From an uncultured Prochlorococcus sp. (GTDB lineage: Bacteria > Cyanobacteriota > Cyanobacteriia > PCC-6307 > Cyanobiaceae): a stretch of DNA of 53,194 bases. The DNA lies in assembly GCA_902591275.1 (NCBI GenBank), contig CACJAC010000006.1, positions 1-53,194 on the forward strand, read 5' to 3'. Every line of letters starts with the position of its first letter. Within the stretch, counting starts at the first letter, position 1. A program made the position numbers and the translations under genes. The notes beneath the pieces are model-generated. The model saw only the letters and a program-made list of their open reading frames with translations, did no database searches and was not told where the DNA came from. Of the stretch, positions 20,558-30,830 are shown piece by piece.

Positions 20558-21907
20558 TTAGGATTTCTTTCTTTCCCAATTTTCTATATTTACTTGCTTA
20601 GTTCTTGAGATTGCTAATGAATTATCCTTGGAGTCTTTTGTGATCACTGAACCAGCTCCTGTTGTAACTGATTCCCCGAGATTTATTGGCGCTACAAAAA
20701 CTGTATTTGCACCAATACTGGAATTTTTACCAATTATCGTTCGATGTTTTTTCTGACCATCAAAATTTGCAGTAATAGTACCTGCTCCAATATTTGTAGA
20801 TCTTCCAATAATAGAATCGCCTATATAACTTAAATGGTTTACTTTTGATTCTTCCTCTAATTGACTATTTTTGATTTCAACAAAATTACCTATTTTGCTA
20901 AAGGAAGATATTTTGGAATTAGGTCTTATATGACTGTAAGGGCCAATTTTTATATAATCCATTATCTGAGAGGCATAAATAGTAGAGTTTGAAATTTCAC
21001 AACTTAATCCCACGTCAGAATTCTCAATAAAAGTATTTGGTCCGATAATGCAATGACTATTTATTTTGGTATTTCCTCTTATATGTGTATTAGCCTCAAT
21101 AATTACATCCTTACCAATTTCAGCTTCTTCACTAATTGAACAACTTGCTTTATTTATAAAAGTTACACCATTAAGCATATGCTTTTCTTTAATTAAATTC
21201 TGAATACTTTCCTCGCATTCTGATAATTGAATTCTGTTATTAATTCCTTGAAGCTCTCCATTATCCACTACCTCGAGGCTTAAGGAATTTTTTAGCAAAG
21301 ATACTGTATCTGTTAAGTAAATTTCTTTTTGATTATTATTGCTTTGCAAGGTATTAATTATTTCTGACAAGTTACCCCAGTTAAAACAGTAAACACCTGC
21401 ATTTATTAATAGATTTTCTCTTTCTAGATTATTGCAATCCTTTTCTTCAACAATTTTCTCTATAAAATCCCCATTTAAAAAAACTCTGCCATATCCATGG
21501 GGATTTTTTTTCTTTGTAGTAATTAAAGAAACATCAGCATTTTTTGAATCGTGTAAATTTAAAAGATTTTTTAGAGTACTAGGCCTAATGAGTGGCACAT
21601 CGCCATTAAGTATCAAAAGTTTTCCTTCATGTTTTTTTACTTCTTTACAAAGAACTTGGATAGCATGACCAGTACCCGATTGAGGATCTTGAATGACAAA
21701 TTGGATTTTTTTATTTTTTGGTATTGATTCTTGTACTTCTTTCGATTTGTGTCCTGTAATTACGAAAATTTGATCAGGATTTAATTCAACGCAGGTATCA
21801 ATTACTCTTTGCAAAAGACTTTTCCCCGAAATTTTATGTAAAACTTTGGGTATTGAACTTTCCATTCTAGTGCCCTTCCCAGCAGCTAATATCGCAACAC
21901 TTAACAT
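20558..21907 (-). CDS. glmU: bifunctional N-acetylglucosamine-1-P uridyltransferase / glucosamine-1-P acetyltransferase
   Basis: Two-domain enzyme making UDP-GlcNAc for peptidoglycan and lipopolysaccharide. N-terminal pyrophosphorylase domain with [18 protein letters not shown] (7-24), GTGHAIQV and LNGDVPL; C-terminal left-handed beta-helix with hexapeptide repeats (for example [13 protein letters not shown] and [17 protein letters not shown]) and the acetyltransferase segment [14 protein letters not shown]. 449 residues is the normal length. It lies downstream of the MnmC-like gene (24 bases). Confidence 0.97.
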   Translation of the reverse strand: MLSVAILAAGKGTRMESSIPKVLHKISGKSLLQRVIDTCVELNPDQIFVITGHKSKEVQESIPKNKKIQFVIQDPQSGTGHAIQVLCKEVKKHEGKLLILNGDVPLIRPSTLKNLLNLHDSKNADVSLITTKKKNPHGYGRVFLNGDFIEKIVEEKDCNNLERENLLINAGVYCFNWGNLSEIINTLQSNNNQKEIYLTDTVSLLKNSLSLEVVDNGELQGINNRIQLSECEESIQNLIKEKHMLNGVTFINKASCSISEEAEIGKDVIIEANTHIRGNTKINSHCIIGPNTFIENSDVGLSCEISNSTIYASQIMDYIKIGPYSHIRPNSKISSFSKIGNFVEIKNSQLEEESKVNHLSYIGDSIIGRSTNIGAGTITANFDGQKKHRTIIGKNSSIGANTVFVAPINLGESVTTGAGSVITKDSKDNSLAISRTKQVNIENWERKKS

Positions 21908-21931
21908 ATTTTTTTGTATATATCTATAAAT

Positions 21932-22837
21932 CTAACTCTTGAAGGCCAACTTCGTCATTCCCCACTTTTCTCTCCATTTTTTTGTAGGTTCTAAATTTGA
22001 TAATAATTGTTCCTCTAATCTTTGATTAATAATATCGTCTTTACTTGAGTTTAAATTTTGATCTCTGTAAGGGATACCCGCTTTAGTTAAGAGATGTTCC
22101 TCTTCCATGACAGATAACGTTTCAAAATTTAAATTGGGTTTGAATTTATTTTTATCAAATTTTGCTATCGCAACAGTTCCCTGACTCCAAAAAGTTCTCC
22201 TATTATCGCTTGGTTTAATATTAAATATCTCTAACCCAAGATTTCTTAATGTATTTCTTACCGCCGCTGAAGAAGAATAAGTTATTAAATAACCTTGAGG
22301 ATTGAGTTTTTGATTCACTTTAGATAAAAATTCAATAGTCCAAACTTGAGGACATTTTTGGGGCGAAAACCCATCTAAATAAATCAGGTCGAATTTATTA
22401 GCTGCAGGAATAATATTAATTTTTTCTCTAGCATCACCCCAAAAAATTTGACATTTAAAAAATTGATCCTCAAAGTAATCATTTTTGTACAATGATTTAA
22501 ATATTTTTTTTACTTTTGGATTCCAAGATTTTTGAAAAGATTTATTTCTGAGTGCATATTCAAGAGGCTTTTTATCTATTTCCAAGGCATACCAATTTAG
22601 AAGCGAATTTTGTTTAATTAATTCGTTTATTAAAGAAGCAGAGTTATATCCCATACCAAAACATATATCCAATACATTGAGAGACTTACCCTGAAATCTT
22701 TGCAAATCAGAAGGAGCTGTAAACTTTATTTTTGTTTCCTTCAATGCGCCCGATAAACTATGGAAGTTCTCTTGAAAAAACACACTTCTTAAAGAGTAAC
22801 TACCATCTTTAGTTAAAACTTCTATTAATTCAGACAA
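21932..22837 (-). CDS. MnmC-like SAM-dependent methyltransferase (DUF752-type)
   Basis: 301 residues, start TTG at 22837. It resembles the methyltransferase domain of MnmC, which finishes the 5-methylaminomethyl modification of tRNA wobble uridine; the FAD oxidase half of bifunctional MnmC is absent. Features seen are VLDICFGMGYNSASLI (SAM-binding loop, about 54-69), ALEIDKKPLEYA, FDLIYLDGFSPQKCPQVWT and LITYSSSAAVRNTLRNLGL, and the late MTKLAF. The stop is 24 bases before glmU, and the start is 12 bases after aroA. Substrate is inferred from family; stand-alone versions may act differently. Confidence 0.85.
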   Translation of the reverse strand: MSELIEVLTKDGSYSLRSVFFQENFHSLSGALKETKIKFTAPSDLQRFQGKSLNVLDICFGMGYNSASLINELIKQNSLLNWYALEIDKKPLEYALRNKSFQKSWNPKVKKIFKSLYKNDYFEDQFFKCQIFWGDAREKINIIPAANKFDLIYLDGFSPQKCPQVWTIEFLSKVNQKLNPQGYLITYSSSAAVRNTLRNLGLEIFNIKPSDNRRTFWSQGTVAIAKFDKNKFKPNLNFETLSVMEEEHLLTKAGIPYRDQNLNSSKDDIINQRLEEQLLSNLEPTKKWREKWGMTKLAFKS

Positions 22838-22849
22838 AAACTTTTTAAG

Positions 22850-24160
22850 CTACTTGGTTAGTTTGGCAAGTTCTTCCCAAAAAGTGGGATACGAGACGCT
22901 AGCTGCATCTGCTCTCATTATTTTTGACGTACCTTTGGCGAGGAGTGAAGCAATAGCTAGACTCATTGCCACTCGATGATCCGTCTCACTGTCTACCTCC
23001 GCAGAATGAAATTTTGATTGTCCATTAATAATTAAACCATCTACTTTTTCTGTTATTTCAGCACCGAATTTTTGTAACTGTCTTGCCATTACTTTTAATC
23101 GATCTGTCTCCTTAACTCTTAATTCTTGTGCATCCTTAATTTCAGAAACTCCATTACAAAAACAGGCAGCTACAGTAAGGATAGGAATTTCATCTATAAG
23201 TTTTGGGAGAATATCTCCTTCAATAGTGAATGATCTTAAATTATTTGCAGTCTTTACTTTAATAGATCCAATAGGTTCACCAGCGATAGTCGATTTATCT
23301 AAAATTTCATAATTGCACCCCATTGAATCCATTACATTTAATATCCCTGTTCTAGTGGGATTTAATCCGACATTATGAATTAAAACCTCAGAATTTGGAA
23401 CAATTGATGCAGCAATCATCCAAAAAGAAGCAGAGCTTATGTCTCCAGGGATCAATATCCTCTGACCAATTAAGTTACCCCCTGACTTTATAACTACATT
23501 CCTTCCTAATTCTCCTCTGATACTGATGTCTGCTCCAAATGCTTTTAACATTCTTTCAGTATGATCCCTTGAAGATACTGGTTCAATAACAGAAGTAGTT
23601 CCAGAAGCTTTGAGGCCTGCTAATAAAATTGCAGATTTTACTTGAGCACTCGCTACCGGGGTTCCAATAACACATCCTTTTAGTTTATTCCCATCAATTG
23701 AAATGGGAGCTTTATTTCCTTTTTCTCTACCAAAAATTTTGCCGCCCATCAAAGATAATGGTTTGCCCACTCTCCCCATTGGCCTCTCATTAAGAGAAAG
23801 ATCACCTGTTAAGATAAAATTCTTGCCTTCTTGACCGGCCAGTAACCCCATTAATAATCTCATGGTGGTTCCCGAATTTCCACAATTTAGAATTTCTTTA
23901 GGCTCTTTTAATCCATCAAGCCCCAATCCTGAAATCGTAAAAGTCTCATCTTTTTTTATTTCTGGTATATTTACACCTAATTTTCTCAGACAATCAGCAG
24001 TTGAAAGTGGATCTTCAGAATGTAAAAATCCCTCAATAGTCGTATCACCCTTAGCAATACTCCCTATTATTAAAGCTCTATGAGAAATAGATTTATCTCC
24101 AGGTACTTTTACTTTGCCTTTTAAATTCCCTCCACCGTTTATTGTGCGGATATTATTCAT
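22850..24160 (-). CDS. aroA: 3-phosphoshikimate 1-carboxyvinyltransferase (EPSP synthase)
   Basis: Transfers the enolpyruvyl group of PEP to shikimate-3-phosphate in aromatic amino acid and quinone synthesis; chorismate made downstream of it also feeds menD. Motifs are [12 protein letters not shown] near the N-terminus, [28 protein letters not shown] and [10 protein letters not shown] chose ATG 24160 ([11 protein letters not shown]); an in-frame TTG lies two codons upstream at 24166. 436 residues is normal. It is divergent from comB, sharing the short intergenic region 24161-24291. Confidence 0.97.
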   Translation of the reverse strand: MNNIRTINGGGNLKGKVKVPGDKSISHRALIIGSIAKGDTTIEGFLHSEDPLSTADCLRKLGVNIPEIKKDETFTISGLGLDGLKEPKEILNCGNSGTTMRLLMGLLAGQEGKNFILTGDLSLNERPMGRVGKPLSLMGGKIFGREKGNKAPISIDGNKLKGCVIGTPVASAQVKSAILLAGLKASGTTSVIEPVSSRDHTERMLKAFGADISIRGELGRNVVIKSGGNLIGQRILIPGDISSASFWMIAASIVPNSEVLIHNVGLNPTRTGILNVMDSMGCNYEILDKSTIAGEPIGSIKVKTANNLRSFTIEGDILPKLIDEIPILTVAACFCNGVSEIKDAQELRVKETDRLKVMARQLQKFGAEITEKVDGLIINGQSKFHSAEVDSETDHRVAMSLAIASLLAKGTSKIMRADAASVSYPTFWEELAKLTK

Positions 24161-24263
24161 TTTCAAATTAATACTTGATAAAGTTTCTGTAAAAACAAAT
24201 TAGTTATATATTATCAATAAGTTTGTTTTTAAAAAAAAATAATCAAATTAAGTAACTGTTTTC

Positions 24264-24269
24264 TATAAT
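24264..24269 (+). promoter_or_regulatory. candidate -10 promoter element for comB
   Basis: A perfect TATAAT hexamer lies 22 bases before the inferred comB start at 24292, in the divergent aroA-comB gap. A transcript starting about 7 bases downstream would have a short leader containing AAGGA at 24280-24284. I see no convincing -35 element at 16-18 bases upstream, which is common in AT-rich cyanobacterial promoters. The assignment rests on the hexamer and position only. Confidence 0.45.
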
Positions 24270-24291
24270 TAAAAAAAATAAGGATTTAATT

Positions 24292-25020
24292 ATTAATCTT
24301 ACATACTTTCACGTTGCAAAGGATGCTCCAGAAAAAAGTCCAGATACCGCGGTGGTTATTGATGTTTTAAGAGCTACAACCACAATTTCTTGGGCTTTAA
24401 AAAACGGAGCTGACTCAATACAAGTTTTTGCAGATTTAGATTTATTGAAAGAATCTGCGATTAAGTGGCAAGCTGAAAAGAGACTGATGCTTGGAGAGAG
24501 AGGTGGAAAAAAGATTGAGGGCTTTGATTTAGGCAATTCTCCTTTATCAGTTACAAAAAAAGTTGTTGATGGTAAAAGACTATTTATGAGTACGACTAAT
24601 GGGACTAAATCATTGCAAAAAGTTCAAAATGCGAAGCATTTATTTGCTATGGGACTTCCAAATAGGAAAGCAGTTGCCGAAAAAATTATTTCATTAAAAA
24701 GTGAAAATGTTTTAATACTTGGCAGTGGCTGGGAAGGCTCTTATTCACTTGAGGATTCTTTAGCTGCTGGGGCTTTGGCCTCATATCTAAAAATGAACTA
24801 TAAGTTCGAAATAAATATTATGAATGACGAATTACAGGCTGCTTTGGCACTTTGGGATTTTTGGAAAAATGATATTTTAAAATGTTTAAAAACAGCAACC
24901 CATGGCAAAAGATTGACAAGTCTTGGAGATTATGAGGATGATTTTAAATGTTGCTCTGAACTTGATTGCTTAGATATTGTTCCAGCTCAAGTTGAGAGAG
25001 GTGTTATTCGTGCCTCATGA
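24292..25020 (+). CDS. comB: 2-phosphosulfolactate phosphatase (ComB family), probable ATT start
   Basis: ComB-family Mg-dependent phosphatase, named for the coenzyme M pathway of methanogens but widespread in cyanobacteria, where its role is unclear. Signature segments are VVIDVLRATTTISWAL, LMLGERGGKKIEGFDLGNSP and MSTTNGTKSL. The conserved N-terminus TYFHVAKDAPEKSPDTAV is encoded upstream of any ATG, GTG or TTG in frame. The frame opens after TAA at 24253-24255; candidate starts are CTG 24256, ATT 24289 and ATT 24292. AAGGA at 24280-24284 sits 7 bases before ATT 24292, giving a 242-residue protein. The GTG at 24352 would delete about 20 conserved residues. Family secure; start inferred. Confidence 0.85.
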   Translation: MNLTYFHVAKDAPEKSPDTAVVIDVLRATTTISWALKNGADSIQVFADLDLLKESAIKWQAEKRLMLGERGGKKIEGFDLGNSPLSVTKKVVDGKRLFMSTTNGTKSLQKVQNAKHLFAMGLPNRKAVAEKIISLKSENVLILGSGWEGSYSLEDSLAAGALASYLKMNYKFEINIMNDELQAALALWDFWKNDILKCLKTATHGKRLTSLGDYEDDFKCCSELDCLDIVPAQVERGVIRAS

Positions 25021-25050
25021 TTTACGAATTGGTTCACTAGGAGTAAGGTC

Positions 25051-25878
25051 TTGACTGATTTTTTGGTAGCTGCATTGCAAATTACGAGTACTTCAAATGT
25101 TGAAGCAAATTTTATTGAAGCAGAAGAACAGATTGAATTAGCTGCTAGAAGAGGTGCTGAGTTAATAGGTTTACCTGAGAATTTTGCTTTTTTAGGAGGA
25201 GATGATGAAAAACTTAGATTAGCTTCTGAATTGTCAGAGAAGTGTGCAAATTTTCTAAAAACCATGTCACAAAGATATCAAGTATTTCTCTTAGGAGGAG
25301 GGTATCCAGTACCTGCTGGTGATGACAGTCATACTTTTAACAGGTCCGCTCTATTTGGGAAAGATGGACAGATATTGGCGAAATACGACAAGATTCACTT
25401 ATTTGATGTTGATTTGCCCGATGGAAATTTATATAAGGAATCATCCACTATTTTATCTGGGGCAGAGTATCCACCTGTTGTAGATGTCCCGGGCTTATGC
25501 AAAATAGGATTATCGATTTGTTACGACGTTAGATTCCCTGAACTTTATAGATATTTGTCTTCTAATGGCGCGGAGCTAATTATGATTCCCGCTGCTTTTA
25601 CGGCATTTACTGGAAAAGATCATTGGCAAATCCTATTACAAGCAAGAGCAATTGAGAATACAGCATATGTAGTTGCGCCAGCTCAAACTGGTATACATTA
25701 TGGGAGAAGGCAAAGTCACGGCCACGCAATGGTAATAGACCCGTGGGGTACAGTTTTATCTGATGCCGGAAAAACTCAAGGAGCTGCCATAGCACCTGCT
25801 GATAAAGAAAGAGTAAAGAAAATTAGGGAACAGATGCCAAGCCTTAAACACAGAAAAAACAAATTGTTTTCAAACTAA
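25051..25878 (+). CDS. Nit1-type carbon-nitrogen hydrolase (deaminated glutathione amidase-like)
   Basis: Nitrilase-superfamily amidase. The catalytic triad reads Glu43 (LPENFAF), Lys114 (KYDKIHLFDVDLPDG) and Cys157 (GLSICYDVRFPELYR). The phrases around Lys and Cys match the Nit1/NitA branch, which repairs deaminated glutathione in other organisms; substrate here is inferred. It starts at TTG 25051, supported by AGGAG at 25039-25043 seven bases upstream. The stop shares one base with the amiC start (TAATG), so the two are translationally coupled. 275 residues is normal for the family. Confidence 0.9.
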   Translation: MTDFLVAALQITSTSNVEANFIEAEEQIELAARRGAELIGLPENFAFLGGDDEKLRLASELSEKCANFLKTMSQRYQVFLLGGGYPVPAGDDSHTFNRSALFGKDGQILAKYDKIHLFDVDLPDGNLYKESSTILSGAEYPPVVDVPGLCKIGLSICYDVRFPELYRYLSSNGAELIMIPAAFTAFTGKDHWQILLQARAIENTAYVVAPAQTGIHYGRRQSHGHAMVIDPWGTVLSDAGKTQGAAIAPADKERVKKIREQMPSLKHRKNKLFSN

Positions 25879-26963
25879 TGATAAAGTTTTTAGATAATAA
25901 ACTTTTTCATTATTTATCCGTTTTTTTATTTTTAAATTCTTCAATCCTCCCTATTAAATCTTCAAGTGCTCTGGCAGCATGGGAGATAAAAACTAATGGG
26001 GTTTTAGAATTAAGAACTAAATCAAACACAAATTTAAAAGCATACTTTCAGAAGTCTAGCCAAATATCTGGTGATAGATTTTGGATAGATTTCCCAGGAG
26101 AATTAAAAAATCCCAGGACAATTAAAGGTAATGGCCCAATAAAAGAAATCAGATTAGGTAAGCCAAATAAGGGTAAAACAAGATTAGTAATAGAATTTAA
26201 GGAAAAAACTTATTTGAACCCTCTGACTTGGCGATTGGTTGGACTAGATCAAAATAGGTGGAGAATTAAATTATTTGATGGAAAAGATCCTTTTAAGAAG
26301 ATTGGTGAAGGCCAGGTTTTTATTGGAACTAGAAATATCAAAGAAAATCAAAATTTAACTGATAAGAAGAAAAGTAATTATCATTTTTTTAAATTACCAG
26401 ATGTAAAACAAGACAAATTTTCGGTTGTTATCGACCCAGGACACGGTGGGCCTGATCCAGGAGCAATTGGTATTGGGGGTATTAGGGAAACAGATGTTGT
26501 ATTAGAGGTTTCCAAAATAGTTAAAAAATTACTGTCTGAGAAAGGTGTCAAGGTAAGATTAACCAGAAAAAATGAAGTTGATTTGGATTTGCCTCCCAGA
26601 GTTTCCTTTGCTAACAATACGGATGCAGATATCTTTGTAAGTATTCACGCAAATGCCTCAAGAGGGAAAAGAAAGGATATTAATGGATTGGAAACCTTTT
26701 ACTATAGGGGTTGGAGAGGAAGGTCACTTGCTAAAAATATTCAAAAACAAATTCTAAGAGTTTCACCTGGGAGTCCTGATCGAGGCGTTAAGCAAGGTAG
26801 ATTTTACGTAATTAAAAATACTAGGATGCCTGCAGTTTTAGTAGAAATTGGATTTTTAACGGGGAGGTTAGATGCAAGAAGATTAGAAAAAGCAATGCAT
26901 CGTAAAAGATTAGCTTATGCAATTTCAAAAGGCATTCTTGAATATCTTTATAAATTAGGATGA
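25878..26963 (+). CDS. amiC: N-acetylmuramoyl-L-alanine amidase with AMIN-like N-terminal domain
   Basis: Exported zinc amidase cleaving the lactyl-peptide bond of peptidoglycan, needed for daughter-cell separation. The N-terminus has a hydrophobic signal region (about 10-35, ending near ALAAWE). A beta-rich AMIN-like domain follows (about 38-150: FWIDFPGELKNP...TRLVIEFKEKTY). The amidase_3 domain starts at VVIDPGHGGPDPGAIG (first zinc His), with SIHANAS and PAVLVEIGFLTG (catalytic Glu). Full length at 361 residues. It overlaps the preceding gene by one base and the following murI by four (ATGA). Confidence 0.93.
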   Translation: MIKFLDNKLFHYLSVFLFLNSSILPIKSSSALAAWEIKTNGVLELRTKSNTNLKAYFQKSSQISGDRFWIDFPGELKNPRTIKGNGPIKEIRLGKPNKGKTRLVIEFKEKTYLNPLTWRLVGLDQNRWRIKLFDGKDPFKKIGEGQVFIGTRNIKENQNLTDKKKSNYHFFKLPDVKQDKFSVVIDPGHGGPDPGAIGIGGIRETDVVLEVSKIVKKLLSEKGVKVRLTRKNEVDLDLPPRVSFANNTDADIFVSIHANASRGKRKDINGLETFYYRGWRGRSLAKNIQKQILRVSPGSPDRGVKQGRFYVIKNTRMPAVLVEIGFLTGRLDARRLEKAMHRKRLAYAISKGILEYLYKLG

Positions 26964-27754
26964 ATCTTAAAATAGGTATATTTGATAGTGGGATAGGGGG
27001 TTTTACTATCCTTAATTCTTTACTAAAAACACGTAAAGATGTAGAAGTTTTTTATTTGGCGGATACAAAAAGAATACCCTTTGGTAGTAAAAATTATAAA
27101 GAGATAAGAATAATTGCAAAGGAGATTTGTAATTTTTTTGCTGAAAAGAATTTGAATGCACTTTTAGTAGCTTGTAACACTACAAATGCATGTGCACTTG
27201 ATATTCTGGAAAATAATTTAAAGGTCCCTTGTTTTGACCTTATTAACTCAGTATCGGAAATAGTTGATAAACGAATAATTGGCGTCCTAGCAACACAAAC
27301 AACTGTTCGGTCATCATATTACAAAAACGCTATAAATTCTAAAAAAGAGAATACGATAATATTTCAACAAGAATGTCCAGAATTTGTATCAGAAATTGAA
27401 AAAGAAAAATTAAATATTGATAAGTTGAATTATCTTACAGATTATTACTTAAGACCATTAATAAAAAATAATATTGAAGAATTAATTCTTGGATGTAGTC
27501 ACTACCCTTTGATTTATGACTTTTTAAGAAAAGAATTAGATTCTAATATAAAAATCATCGATCCCTCGGTAGCATTAATAAAAAAATTTAATGAATCTTT
27601 TGCTATTCCAAAAACTGCATGTTTTGAAACCCTTTCTTATGAAAATGTAAAATTTTTTGTTACTTCAGAAAGAGATGAGTTTTTCAATAAAGTAAAATTT
27701 TGGCTTGGAATTAATAAAGAAATTAGGTTGGTTAACCTCCGAAGTAATGTTTGA
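26960..27754 (+). CDS. murI: glutamate racemase
   Basis: Cofactor-independent racemase supplying D-glutamate for peptidoglycan. The 264-residue protein has the N-terminal FDSGIGGFT with Asp9, and the two catalytic cysteines, Cys72 (LLVACNTTNA) and Cys179 (LILGCSHYPLI). ATQTTVRSSYY also matches the family. The ATGA overlap with amiC couples two wall enzymes. The prenyl transferase gene follows after 27 bases. Confidence 0.96.
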   Translation: MNLKIGIFDSGIGGFTILNSLLKTRKDVEVFYLADTKRIPFGSKNYKEIRIIAKEICNFFAEKNLNALLVACNTTNACALDILENNLKVPCFDLINSVSEIVDKRIIGVLATQTTVRSSYYKNAINSKKENTIIFQQECPEFVSEIEKEKLNIDKLNYLTDYYLRPLIKNNIEELILGCSHYPLIYDFLRKELDSNIKIIDPSVALIKKFNESFAIPKTACFETLSYENVKFFVTSERDEFFNKVKFWLGINKEIRLVNLRSNV

Positions 27755-27781
27755 TTCCTTAAGATATAGAAGAGGTTAATC

Positions 27782-28753
27782 ATGAATACAGTAACAGAGC
27801 TACTACAACCAGTTGAAAATGATCTTGATGATCTCATTTTAGAACTGAAAAATCTAATAGGAGCCGGTCACCCAATTCTTCAAGCCGCAGCAGAACATCT
27901 TTTTAGTGCTGGGGGGAAAAGGTTGAGACCTGGTATAGTTTTATTAATTTCAAAAGCAATATCTCCTGAATTTTGCTTAACAAGCAAACATAAAAGACTA
28001 GCTGAAATTACTGAGATGATTCATACTGCCTCATTGGTCCATGATGATGTTGTTGATGAGGCGTCTACAAGAAGAGGAGTAGATACAGTTCATAGCAGAT
28101 TTAATACCAGAGTGGCTGTTTTGGCGGGGGACTTTTTATTCGCTCAAGCAAGTTGGCACTTGGCAAATCTTGACAATGTAAATGTAGTTAAATTACTTAG
28201 TAGAGTAATAATGGATTTAGCAGAGGGTGAAATCAAACAAAATTTAAATAGATTTGATTCGGCTCAATCTTTTTCCAAATACATCAACAAAAGTTATTGT
28301 AAAACAGCATCATTAATAGCCAATAGTTGTAAAGCAGCTGGAGTTTTGAGTGGGATTAGTGACGAAAAATTAACCTCATTGTACGATTTTGGCAAAAATA
28401 TTGGTTTAGCATTCCAAGTTGTAGATGACATTCTTGACTTTACTGGAAATGACAAACAACTTGGAAAACCTGCTGTAAGTGATCTTGCTAGTGGTTATCT
28501 TACCGCTCCAGTTTTGTATGCCTTAGAAGAAAATAAAAAATTGTCAGTTCTTATAAATAGAGAACTTGCTGAAAAAGATGATTTAGATGATGCTCTTAAT
28601 ATCATCATGAACTCTAAAGCTATTGAAAGTTCCAGGAAATTAGCTGAGGATTTTGCAATGCTTTCTAAAGAAGCTATAGTCTGGCTTCCTGATTCAGAAT
28701 ACAAAAGAGCTTTAATGGCTCTTCCAGAATTTGTTCTAAGCCGTATTTATTAG
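27782..28753 (+). CDS. sds: long-chain trans-prenyl diphosphate synthase (solanesyl type)
   Basis: Condenses IPP into the long isoprenoid tail used for plastoquinone. The 323-residue protein has the first Asp-rich motif DDVVD (88-92, in HDDVVDEASTRRG), GKRLRPG (45-51), and the second motif DDILD (215-219, in FQVVDDILDFTG). The second-motif context and length fit long-chain (C40-C50) synthases rather than the GGPP synthase CrtE. Chain length cannot be set by eye; solanesyl (C45) is the known cyanobacterial product. Confidence 0.9.
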   Translation: MNTVTELLQPVENDLDDLILELKNLIGAGHPILQAAAEHLFSAGGKRLRPGIVLLISKAISPEFCLTSKHKRLAEITEMIHTASLVHDDVVDEASTRRGVDTVHSRFNTRVAVLAGDFLFAQASWHLANLDNVNVVKLLSRVIMDLAEGEIKQNLNRFDSAQSFSKYINKSYCKTASLIANSCKAAGVLSGISDEKLTSLYDFGKNIGLAFQVVDDILDFTGNDKQLGKPAVSDLASGYLTAPVLYALEENKKLSVLINRELAEKDDLDDALNIIMNSKAIESSRKLAEDFAMLSKEAIVWLPDSEYKRALMALPEFVLSRIY

Positions 28754-28847
28754 ATCTATTAGAAATAAATCTTTGAGCTAAATTAATATTAAAATAATTG
28801 AAAACTTTAATTTTTTCGACTAAATTCATTAAACATAGATTTATTTA

Positions 28848-30830
28848 ATGTCATTAGATAAAAAAAATTCAATCAATAACATACTTGAAGAAAAGAGAAT
28901 TTTCCCTCCATCAAAAAAATTTGCAGAAAACTCAAATATTAGTAATCAAGAAGAATTACTAAGTCTAAAAAAACAAGCATCAAATAATCCTATTCAATTC
29001 TGGGAATCTTTTGCAAAATCTGAATTAGATTGGATTGAGCCATTTCAAACTGTATTAGATAACGAAAATGCACCCTTTTTTAAATGGTTCAAAGAAGGGA
29101 AACTCAATATTACATATAACTGCTTAGATAGACACATTAAGAGAGGGCTTGGAGGAAAGACTGCACTTATATGGGAAGGCGAACCAGGAGATAGCAAAAA
29201 ATATACTTACGAAGAACTTCTAAAAGAGGTATGTAAAGCAGCTAATGCATTAAAAGCAATTGGTGTAAAAAAAGGAGATTTAGTATGTATTTATATGCCG
29301 ATGATTCCTGAAGCGATGTTTGCGATGTTAGCTTGTGCAAGAATTGGCGCGCCTCATTCAGTTGTCTTCGGAGGATTTTCTTCAGAAGCTTTAAAAGATA
29401 GGTTAATTGATGGAAACGCCAGATTTATTATTACTGCTGATGGTGGCTTTAGAAAAGATAAGGTGATTGAGCTTAAGAAAGCAGTTGATGCGGCCATTGA
29501 TAGTGGGGCAGATAAAGTTGTTGAAAAAGTAGTTGTTGTTCAAAGAACTAAAAAAAATATTTCTATGATTGATGATAGAGATTTCTGGTGGCACGAATTA
29601 TTAAAAGATCAAAAAGATCAGTGCGAACCAGAAATAATGAATAGCGAAGATAGACTTTTTATTCTTTACACTTCAGGTTCTACTGGTAAACCAAAAGGTG
29701 TAGTTCACACTACGGGTGGTTACAATCTTTGGTCCCATTTGACATTTAAATGGATATTTGACTTAAAAGATGACGATATTTACTGGTGTACTGCTGATGT
29801 TGGTTGGATTACAGGTCATAGTTACATAGTTTATGGGCCTTTATCTAATGGTGCTACAACCTTAATGTATGAGGGAGTGCCAAGACCCTCAAATTTAGGG
29901 GCTTTTTGGGAAATAGTTCAGAAATATAAGGTTTCTATTTTTTATACTGCACCAACTGCAATAAGAGCATTTATGAAGTCTGGGCGTGAAATACCTGATA
30001 AATATAATTTGGAAAGTCTTAGACTTTTGGGTACAGTTGGAGAACCAATTAATCCTGAAGCATGGATGTGGTACAAGGATGTTATTGGTAAAGATAAATG
30101 CCCTATTGTTGATACTTGGTGGCAAACTGAGACTGGTGGTGTGATGATAAGTCCCTTGCCTGGAGTTGTTTCAACAAAGCCGGGATCGGCTACTTTCCCT
30201 CTGCCAGGAATCGAAGTCGAAATTGTCGATAAGAATGGAGATAAGGTTAAGGAGAACGAGGGTGGCTATTTAATTATTAAGAAACCTTGGCCAGGAATGA
30301 TGAGAACAATTCACGGAAACTCAGAGAGATATTTGGAGAGTTATTGGGAATATATTACCTTTAAAGGAGAAAAAAATGTTTATTTTGCTGGAGATGGAGC
30401 ACGCATTGATGAAGATGGATATATATGGATTATGGGAAGAGTTGATGATGTCATAAGTGTTTCAGGACATCGGTTAGGAACAATGGAAATAGAATCTGCT
30501 TTGGTAAGTCATAAATCAGTTGCAGAGTCTGCAGTCGTTGGCAAAAAAGATGATTTAAAAGGTGAAGTTATAGTCGCTTTTGTATCTTTAGAGAAAGATG
30601 TGAAAAGTTCTTCAGAATTAGTAGAGAATTTAAAGAATCATGTTGTCAATGAAATTGGAATTATCGCAAAGCCTGAAAAAATTATAATTTCTGACTCTCT
30701 TCCCAAAACACGTAGTGGAAAAATTATGAGACGAATTTTAAGATCTTTGGCTGCTGGAGAAAAAATTAGTGGTGATATTAGCACTCTTGAAGATAGTTCT
30801 GTTTTGGAAAAGCTGAAAGAATTATCCTAA
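28848..30830 (+). CDS. acs: acetyl-CoA synthetase
   Basis: AMP-forming ligase converting acetate and ATP to acetyl-CoA. The 660-residue protein carries the A3 core [30 protein letters not shown] and YFAGDGA, and ends with the conserved [14 protein letters not shown], where Lys625 is the regulatory acetylation site in Acs enzymes. Length and all motifs are those of true Acs rather than a general acyl-CoA synthetase. Its stop codon shares bases with the convergent DUF1350 gene (CTAA at 30827-30830). Confidence 0.97.
   Translation: MSLDKKNSINNILEEKRIFPPSKKFAENSNISNQEELLSLKKQASNNPIQFWESFAKSELDWIEPFQTVLDNENAPFFKWFKEGKLNITYNCLDRHIKRGLGGKTALIWEGEPGDSKKYTYEELLKEVCKAANALKAIGVKKGDLVCIYMPMIPEAMFAMLACARIGAPHSVVFGGFSSEALKDRLIDGNARFIITADGGFRKDKVIELKKAVDAAIDSGADKVVEKVVVVQRTKKNISMIDDRDFWWHELLKDQKDQCEPEIMNSEDRLFILYTSGSTGKPKGVVHTTGGYNLWSHLTFKWIFDLKDDDIYWCTADVGWITGHSYIVYGPLSNGATTLMYEGVPRPSNLGAFWEIVQKYKVSIFYTAPTAIRAFMKSGREIPDKYNLESLRLLGTVGEPINPEAWMWYKDVIGKDKCPIVDTWWQTETGGVMISPLPGVVSTKPGSATFPLPGIEVEIVDKNGDKVKENEGGYLIIKKPWPGMMRTIHGNSERYLESYWEYITFKGEKNVYFAGDGARIDEDGYIWIMGRVDDVISVSGHRLGTMEIESALVSHKSVAESAVVGKKDDLKGEVIVAFVSLEKDVKSSSELVENLKNHVVNEIGIIAKPEKIIISDSLPKTRSGKIMRRILRSLAAGEKISGDISTLEDSSVLEKLKELS

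Noticed and set aside
24352..25020. Short comB starting at GTG 24352
   Set aside because: It would delete the conserved N-terminal YFHVAKDAP segment encoded upstream in the same frame.
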